Source of the DNA: Candidatus Hermodarchaeota archaeon
GTDB taxonomy: Archaea > Asgardarchaeota > Hermodarchaeia > Hermodarchaeales > Hermodarchaeaceae
Direction of reading: 5' to 3'
Length of the DNA stretch: 35,320 nucleotides
NCBI GenBank assembly: GCA_016839805.1
Contig: JAEOTO010000001.1
Location: forward strand, 1 to 35,320
A program made the position numbers and the translations under genes. Numbering within the stretch: the stretch's first letter is position 1; each line of letters begins with the position of its first letter. Below the pieces are notes generated by a model. It searched no databases, was not told where the DNA came from, and was given only the letters and a program-made list of their open reading frames with translations. Positions 30,408-35,320 of the stretch are shown here, piece after piece.

Positions 30408-31013
30408 TTGACGACAAGACCCACAAAACTTCAACACCCAGATATTAACCTTGAAGCCATTCTCGCCCTAATCGGAGTCCTTCTTGGTTTCCTCTTCATT
30501 GTGATAATTTACTTCCTCGAATACCCTGATGACGCTCTAACCACATGGGGAATGCCCCTCATCATGTTTCTAACCATCTGCTACGCCTTAGGCCTTGTCA
30601 TCATAGGATCGATCATAAGTTACGAAATTAATTTTTACTTAGCTAATCAAACCCTCAAAATGGACGCCGACAACTTCCCAGCAACGAAATTCACTGAACT
30701 GAAACAAAATACTCAACGAACCATTCGGCGAAGTATCCAAATGCTTCTCTATTTTATTTTCAGCTTTGGTTTATTCCTAATCAATTTAGCGAGTTTCGCC
30801 GCTGCTAAGTTCTTCTATCCCACATTTGTCAAAATTGAAGGTTCTATCCTACTGCTCTTCGGTCCAATAGCTCTCATCTTAATCCGATTACTGGTCATGT
30901 TCTTAGTCCAATTAATTCTAATAATTCCCTTTTCTAAATTCCAAGGCGATCTCTGGGAATCATACAAAACCATTGAACTTCTTCAGATCAAAAACAAAGA
31001 ATCTGAACTGTAA
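30408..31013 (+). CDS. Four-helix membrane protein
   Basis: 201 residues from TTG 30408 (ATG-less start, with AAAGGGAAG about ten bases ahead). Hydrophobic spans lie at about residues 18-38, 48-70, 108-132 and 143-172, separated by a charged cytoplasmic-looking loop of some 35 residues (YLANQTLKMDADNFPATKFTEL then KQNTQRTIRRSIQ). No motif is recognised. It is not similar to any complex I membrane subunit that I can see, despite its position after the redox genes. Confidence 0.6.
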   Translation: MTTRPTKLQHPDINLEAILALIGVLLGFLFIVIIYFLEYPDDALTTWGMPLIMFLTICYALGLVIIGSIISYEINFYLANQTLKMDADNFPATKFTELKQNTQRTIRRSIQMLLYFIFSFGLFLINLASFAAAKFFYPTFVKIEGSILLLFGPIALILIRLLVMFLVQLILIIPFSKFQGDLWESYKTIELLQIKNKESEL

Positions 31014-31220
31014 TCACAATCGTTAGTCTTCAAAGCCAATTGAAAAGAGAACCTCCAAGCTTACTAGCTTACTCTAGCCAATATTTCTTAACTCGAATGG
31101 ATACTACCCTGCTGGCTTTTTCTCTTACCATTAAAATTTTAGTAAAACTAGGATGTAAAGAAATATGTGAGCATACAATATTATGTCGGCAGATCAACAA
31201 TTAGACGTAAGTGAGCCAAA

Positions 31221-32501
31221 TTGGAGTTATGGTTACTTATTTTAATTATTTTTTTCATAACCGTGTTGTTAATTATAACACAGAGGGTTCACCATACAAC
31301 AGCAGCATTGATTGGAGCGGTATTAGCCTCGATTGCGCTAATATTGAATGGTATCCCAGGAGAAGCAATATTAGCAATGGTGCGCTTAGAACCGATTCTT
31401 GTCATTACCGGAATGACCGTAGTGGCCGAGGTGATACGGGGAGCTGGAGTGTTTCAGTTTCTCGCCGTGTATTGTATTCGCTTGACTCGCGGGAACCCAA
31501 AAAAACTGTTCATTTTATTTTGCCTACTAACAGCGGTTTTATCGACAGTCTTGATAAATACAGTGGTCATCCTGATAATGGGGTATTTGGTGATATTGAC
31601 ATGTCACGCCCTCAAGCTAAAACCTCATACGTTTCTATTAGGGATAATGTTAGCTGTAGGTGTTGGTGGAGCCTTCACGCTGATTGGCACCTCCTCAAAT
31701 GTAATCGTTGCTGATTACGCAGGATTCAATTTCGGTTACTACATAATCCGATTTGGTGGGTTAGCACTCATTGTGTTCGCAGCGACGTTGGTTATCCTGT
31801 TTTTTATTATCCGACGTCAGTTAACCGTAACTGATCCAAAGGCGTTCGAACAAATCATGGAATTAGATCCTTGGATGATGGTACCAAATCGACGTCTGTT
31901 CTTAGTATATGCAGGGCTCTTTGTCCTGCTTATCGCAGCATTTATTGTATTCCCACAGGCATATGTTGTAGCCCTTGCAGGAATGACGATTTTTATGATT
32001 GTAAGTCACGCTGATCCACGGCTGAGCCTTCGTGATGTAGAGTGGGACATTATCTTTTTCATAGGCGGTCTCTTTGTCCTAGCAGGAGCGTTAGAGCTTG
32101 TCGGAATTCTTAGCGTCGTTTCAGGAGCAATTCTCACAGTAAGCGGAGGGCAACTGGTACCTGCATCCTTATTGTTGTTATGGGGAACATGGATCAGTGC
32201 TTTCGTAATTGGTAATTCTCCTGTTGCTACTATCTTTGCTCCTCTTGCCATTGAAATTTCAACCTTAATGGGGTGGCCAATCGGAATACGAGATCCCCTG
32301 TTTTGGGGAGTTGGATTCGGGACTGCTTTAGGTGGAATAGCGACACCCTTTGGAGCAGTACCATTGTTAGTTTTATCAATGATTAGTTTCAAAAATTCAA
32401 AGATGTCCTGGGGTCGATTTTTCATTATCGCAATACTAGTGAACATCCTTCAGATTGGAATCTGTTCAATCTATATTCTATTCCTTGCGCCTCCTGTGTA
32501 A
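31221..32501 (+). CDS. ArsB/NhaD-type ion transporter (IT superfamily)
   Basis: 426 residues, TTG start, with about 11-12 membrane spans and two repeated halves. Signature parts are VHHTTAALIGAVLASI near the start, GGAFTLIGTSSNVIVADYAG (the first reentrant-loop motif, usually GTPxNI), DVEWDIIFFIGGLFVLAGALE, and GNSPVATIFAPLA with GIATPFGAVPLLVL in the second half. This superfamily covers ArsB arsenite pumps, NhaD Na+/H+ antiporters and dicarboxylate carriers; the GTSSN variant leaves the substrate open. A 207-base gap with TTAAAATTTTAG-like DNA upstream may hold its promoter. Confidence 0.85.
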   Translation: MELWLLILIIFFITVLLIITQRVHHTTAALIGAVLASIALILNGIPGEAILAMVRLEPILVITGMTVVAEVIRGAGVFQFLAVYCIRLTRGNPKKLFILFCLLTAVLSTVLINTVVILIMGYLVILTCHALKLKPHTFLLGIMLAVGVGGAFTLIGTSSNVIVADYAGFNFGYYIIRFGGLALIVFAATLVILFFIIRRQLTVTDPKAFEQIMELDPWMMVPNRRLFLVYAGLFVLLIAAFIVFPQAYVVALAGMTIFMIVSHADPRLSLRDVEWDIIFFIGGLFVLAGALELVGILSVVSGAILTVSGGQLVPASLLLLWGTWISAFVIGNSPVATIFAPLAIEISTLMGWPIGIRDPLFWGVGFGTALGGIATPFGAVPLLVLSMISFKNSKMSWGRFFIIAILVNILQIGICSIYILFLAPPV

Positions 32502-32579
32502 AAACCGCAACCTCTCCCACCCTTAATACCACTAATAGATTACGTACTAAACATTGCGCTATCATCGGTGTTATGAATT

Positions 32580-32804
32580 TTAAGCAGTAGAATCCGGCTC
32601 TTCCAAACCCCACGTAACCCTTTGAAATACCCGTTCTAGCAGATAGTAAACAATGGTCTTGATAAGATTCGCTACGATTGCTATTAAAAGCGACATCTCC
32701 AAACTACCAGTAAACAACCACGCTGCAAGATAAGTGATTGACAACGCTATTGCTCGCCAGGTCAAAGACTTGACTAATGATCGTGTTCGTGTTTCCTTCA
32801 TCAT
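32580..32804 (-). CDS. DUF2061-type small membrane protein
   Basis: 74 residues; GGAGGATAA stands directly before two consecutive ATGs (32804 and 32801). The pattern ETRTRSLVKSLTWRAIALSITYLAAWLFTG, then LIKTIVYYLLERVFQRVTWG, is the signature of the DUF2061 family: basic start, two membrane helices, YY..ER and a Trp-Gly near the end. Its function is unknown. It is convergent with the transporter gene and may be regulated on its own. Confidence 0.78.
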   Translation of the reverse strand: MMKETRTRSLVKSLTWRAIALSITYLAAWLFTGSLEMSLLIAIVANLIKTIVYYLLERVFQRVTWGLEEPDSTA

Positions 32805-33047
32805 TTATCCTCCAAATATTCCTTAAATTCATCGTACTGGATAATTGGTTTTTCCAAAGGAAACAATAATAGCATAAAAATGGTTCTTCAATCCACTTCA
32901 ACCCACCTCAAAACCCTTGAAGAAAAACTTCTCTAACCCGTCTAAACGCGCATCCACAGGTATGGTCAATTTAGTAATTTGATTAATTTTTCAAACTAGA
33001 ATACAATTTATCTAACAGGTGTAAGAGAATCTAGGTAGTGAGGGATA

Positions 33048-33791
33048 GTGACTGGTACCAAAGTTGAAGAAAGTCTGCATCGCAAATCTGAGCGACGCGC
33101 GATGCACATCATCACTGATGCTGTATTCGGTCTAGCCCTCGGGCTTGCCGCCTTCAGCCTTGTCGATTACCAAATTACCATTGTAGAAGATGTTTACTTC
33201 GCCATTGGCTTCTTCGCCATAACCTTTTTCCTACTCGTCCTCTTTTGGATCTGGATCCGCCGATTCTTCGAGGATCTCCCTGTCTACGGTGGTGCACAAC
33301 TTGGGATTCTCTTTACACTATGCTTTCTAGTAGCGATTCTACCTTTTATCATGCGATTATTTTTCACAAACATGTATGGAGGCACACCCGAAGTCGCTAC
33401 ATTAGCCCTTGTCGCCCTATATCCCCTCGACATGGGCGCCATCGGACTACTCGTTGGACTATTACACCTGCTCTTCATAAAACAAGCCCGAGCAAGAACC
33501 CCCTGGGACGATTACAAGCACATAGCCTCCGATAGTGTCGCCGCGCTAGCCCTCGGATCCGGATTTCTCGTAACAGCACTAATTCCTCCAATCATGACCT
33601 TTGGAGAACTTCTCCCCATCGGACTCCCTCCCCCTCTGGCCACCCTTCCAGCCCGATTCGGCATTTGGATTCCCATCGCAATCATTTGCGTAATAATCTT
33701 CATTGTAGTGGAAGTTGCACTACGGAGAATGCAACCTACATCACCATTTCCTAATACAACTCCGGACCAAGCGTCAACTTCCACCGATTGA
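33048..33791 (+). CDS. Six- to seven-span membrane protein, possibly TMEM175-like
   Basis: 247 residues, GTG start after GAGGGA. Spans lie at about residues 22-40, 48-71, 83-105, 116-146, 163-182 and 206-228. The opening RRAMHIITDAVFGLALGLAAFSLV resembles the R...FSDAVFAIAxTL filter helix of TMEM175/DUF1211 channels, and YKHIASDSVAALALGSGFLV may be a second copy, which would give two repeats as in that family. The exact filter residues differ, so a potassium-channel role is only a suggestion. The last residues (about QASTSTD) and the stop codon fall inside transposon right-end DNA, so the original C-terminus was probably longer or different. Confidence 0.6.
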   Translation: MTGTKVEESLHRKSERRAMHIITDAVFGLALGLAAFSLVDYQITIVEDVYFAIGFFAITFFLLVLFWIWIRRFFEDLPVYGGAQLGILFTLCFLVAILPFIMRLFFTNMYGGTPEVATLALVALYPLDMGAIGLLVGLLHLLFIKQARARTPWDDYKHIASDSVAALALGSGFLVTALIPPIMTFGELLPIGLPPPLATLPARFGIWIPIAIICVIIFIVVEVALRRMQPTSPFPNTTPDQASTSTD

Positions 33792-34142
33792 AATTGGTGG
33801 CTTGTACTTCGCGTCCTATTACTGAACACGGTACGTCAGGGTGGTTGACGGCACCCCGGGTTCAATGCGGTCTACGTCATTGAGCCACAGCCATATAATA
33901 TTTGTAGCAGCGACTACATCGGCATTGTTCTGATACTTACACCTTTGACAACGATAGTTGTCACGCCGTCTGTGGCACTTCGAGACCATTCCACATGCGG
34001 GACAGCGTTGTGAGGTGTAAGCTGGATCCACTGTTGTCATAGGAAGACCCAGTTCCTCAGCTTTGTACTCTGTTTCCTTCTCTTCCTATCTGCAAGTAGC
34101 TTCAATGTTCAAGCTAAGTCCTCAAAGACGACAATCAGTTGT
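33773..34142 (-). pseudogene. tnpB: Fossil TnpB (IS605/IS607 type) with right end
   Basis: On the minus strand the pieces of a TnpB gene remain in order. QLIVVFEDL (about 34142-34116) is the RuvC-II Glu motif; EYKAEELGLPMTTVDPAYTSQRCPACG then CxxC (34070-33930) is the zinc ribbon, and NNADVVAATNI holds the last RuvC Asp. A stop near 34088 and the loss of DNA between the first two pieces show that it is dead. The end 33812-33773 has GAAGTACAAGCC, a CCACC/GGTGG hairpin and AAGTTGACG, the same plan as the right ends at 12423 and 17754. The N-terminal half and the left end are gone. Confidence 0.78.
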
Positions 34143-34145
34143 GAT

Positions 34146-34538
34146 ATGATTCTTCATCCAACACCAGGAGAAGACCCTGATAGGTTTTGGCCATTCCCAC
34201 CAGAGCCCGGCATGACACACATTCGAGGAGGACCTCATGTCGGGTCTTTAACAGGAGACGATTTAGCTTGGGATATTTCCTACGATGGGAATAACAATCT
34301 TGATCTATTCACATTTACTGGTGTGGGCTGGGGACCAATCTTATTCTCAGGAACATGGGACGGCCTAACTGGTACTTTTGAGGGGCAACTGGTCATTCAT
34401 TTTGATAACTTCTATCTTACTGGGAAGTTCGTGTGTCACGGAACTGGTGATTACGAAGGAATGCATCTCAAAGGCACGTTTGAAGTAATGTATGGTACTA
34501 TTCCAACACCAATTGTAATTCACAATCCCCACGGGTAA
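34146..34538 (+). CDS. Beta-barrel-like protein fragment, probably 5'-truncated
   Basis: 130 residues, mostly beta strands with repeated Gly and aromatic residues: FSGTWDGLTGTFEGQLVIHF, then GTGDYEGMHLKGTFEV. The phrases GTWxGxxGTFEG and GTGDxEGMxLKGTF recall allene-oxide-cyclase/DUF3224-type barrels and small secreted archaeal proteins, but no exact family is claimed. There is no signal peptide or ribosome site at the ATG, and TnpB debris lies directly upstream. It may be the C-terminal part of a longer surface protein cut by the insertion. A strong terminator follows. Confidence 0.5.
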   Translation: MILHPTPGEDPDRFWPFPPEPGMTHIRGGPHVGSLTGDDLAWDISYDGNNNLDLFTFTGVGWGPILFSGTWDGLTGTFEGQLVIHFDNFYLTGKFVCHGTGDYEGMHLKGTFEVMYGTIPTPIVIHNPHG

Positions 34539-34591
34539 TCAAACAGCTGCTAAATTTGCCCTATGAAGCAGATAATCAAACTTGTACTATT

Positions 34592-34625
34592 GGCGGGATT
34601 TCCCGCCCCTCCTCCTTTTTCTCCT
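34592..34625 (+). terminator. Stem-loop plus T tract
   Basis: GGCGGGA (34592-34598) and TCCCGCC (34601-34607) form a perfect 7-base stem with a two-base gap, followed by CCTCCTCCTTTTTCTCC. It ends the unit of the truncated beta-barrel gene. Confidence 0.6.
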
Positions 34626-34746
34626 TGATTAGCGGGTTCTCATGAGACCAAAGAACATTGCTAAAAATATGAGACTCCAACTAAAATGGTGCATAACACA
34701 AAGAAAAACAGCCTGCTTTACCATCAAAAAAACAACATTTCCATAT

Positions 34747-35320
34747 TTAGAAAGTGTTCTGCTTTGGTATTCCTTTGGATTTTTTCCTGATGTAGTGTAT
34801 ACTGAAAGCGCTAATCACTATTGTTCCAACAAATAGACACACAACAAGAAGGACAGTCCCGATAAAGGGTGGGATGAGTTGTGTGAAGAGGTCTCCAATG
34901 CGAATCGCTTTAACAAGAACTGGCTCCTCGCTGATCACGCCCGCCGCTCCGGGTATAACCAGGTCCAGTTCCTCATCGAGATTTAATTTAATGACTTCGT
35001 TAAAGTTGTGCTTCTGATAAATGTAGATATCTCGATGAACAAGATCAAAGATATTACTATACGCCGTTACATCTTCTTGATGAACAGCCTCCAGAATGTC
35101 ACGACATGCTTCAATGGTTAAGTCACCCTCAGAAACAGTCTCATCCAGCATAGAACATGCGGTTTGATAACGCTCACAGGGATAATTGCCATTCGCATAA
35201 TTGGCGAGATTAAAGTTCGTCGACACTAGATGTGTCGCGTTCCCCATACGAGTATATGCCAATTCTCCATTGGTTCCCGCACTTATGACGACGGCATCGC
35301 CTGTCGCATCCGCAAAATGA
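34747..35320 (-). CDS. Membrane-anchored Ntn-hydrolase-like protein (C45/C59-like), C-terminal part
   Basis: The frame stays open to the window edge, so the start is missing. At least 190 residues are visible. The leftmost part reads HFADATGDAVVISAGTN followed by GELAYTRMGNATHLVSTNFNL, the DATGxSVVIE..xG...YT..N pattern found in choloylglycine-hydrolase and acyl-CoA:penicillanate-acyltransferase relatives, which are N-terminal-nucleophile amidases. Next is a helical region (ACSMLDETVSEGDLTIEACRDILEAVHQ) and a strand part. Near the C-terminus a hydrophobic span (IPPFIGTVLLVVCLFVGTIV) is followed by HYIRKKSKG, so the enzyme is fixed to the membrane by its tail with the catalytic domain probably outside. 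Confidence 0.7.
   Translation of the reverse strand, partial: HFADATGDAVVISAGTNGELAYTRMGNATHLVSTNFNLANYANGNYPCERYQTACSMLDETVSEGDLTIEACRDILEAVHQEDVTAYSNIFDLVHRDIYIYQKHNFNEVIKLNLDEELDLVIPGAAGVISEEPVLVKAIRIGDLFTQLIPPFIGTVLLVVCLFVGTIVISAFSIHYIRKKSKGIPKQNTF

Noticed and set aside
31211..31714. 167-codon frame overlapping the transporter
   Set aside because: It lies in another frame of a clear membrane transporter and has no family resemblance or hydrophobic pattern.

Overview
The window looks like a piece of an archaeal chromosome, most probably from an Asgard archaeon. The signs are a eukaryote-like Ras/Rab-type small GTPase, a Y-family DNA polymerase ending in a PCNA-binding box, a tandem-thioredoxin-fold disulfide oxidoreductase paired with a thioredoxin reductase, an orphan AmrS-type radical SAM protein, a secreted protein with an archaeal PGF-like sorting tail, TATA-like promoters, and strong GAGGTGA-type ribosome binding sites with frequent TTG/GTG starts. 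Genes are short, on both strands and mostly in units of one or two. The lineage call is inference; no marker here separates the Asgard classes.

Layout. 1 to about 88: 3' end of a 23S rRNA gene. 0.2-5 kb: methyltransferase, membrane protein, small GTPase followed by an M19 dipeptidase-like protein, small membrane protein, VOC protein and a winged-helix regulator. 5-9 kb: a 37-residue protein, an NTF2-like protein, a Zn-finger protein, small acidic proteins, AmrS and a GNAT protein. 9-11 kb: a broken ketol-acid reductoisomerase remnant, then thioredoxin reductase and protein disulfide oxidoreductase. 11-18 kb: hexapeptide acyltransferase, polysaccharide-deacetylase-like protein, degenerate M24 protein, membrane proteins, ATP-cone/nuclease-like protein, sorted surface protein, flavodoxin-fold protein, and several fossil right ends of TnpB transposons. 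18-26 kb: methyltransferase of the ICMT/PEMT class with a DtxR-like operator, DNA polymerase IV, a second GNAT protein, a TPR protein, a large TPR-nitrilase fusion, and a third GNAT protein behind an unusual inverted repeat. 26-32.5 kb: cold-shock protein with a structured leader, a two-gene complex I/hydrogenase-like locus, flavodoxin, membrane protein and an ArsB/NhaD-type transporter. 32.5-35.3 kb: DUF2061-type protein, multi-pass membrane protein, a TnpB fossil that seems to have cut into the genes on both sides, and the C-terminal part of a membrane-anchored Ntn-hydrolase-like protein running off the window end.

The most striking item is the locus at 27129-29633. A NuoC-like protein is followed by one 670-residue polypeptide that fuses a two-cluster ferredoxin (NuoI-like), NuoB with all four cluster cysteines, and NuoD. 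In the NuoD part both CxxC motifs of a [NiFe] hydrogenase have become CxxD, while the quinone-site His and Tyr of true complex I are also missing. It is therefore neither a normal hydrogenase nor a normal quinone reductase. No membrane pump subunit lies nearby. Its promoter region carries a near copy (12 of 14 bases) of a perfect DtxR-type palindrome found at the ICMT-like gene 9 kb away, which suggests metal-dependent control.

Other items worth following are orphan TnpB right ends (possible omega-RNA relics), an ilvC pseudogene that keeps both its ends but lost its middle, and M19 and M24 enzymes with altered metal ligands. No CRISPR array, prophage, intact transposase or tRNA gene was recognised.
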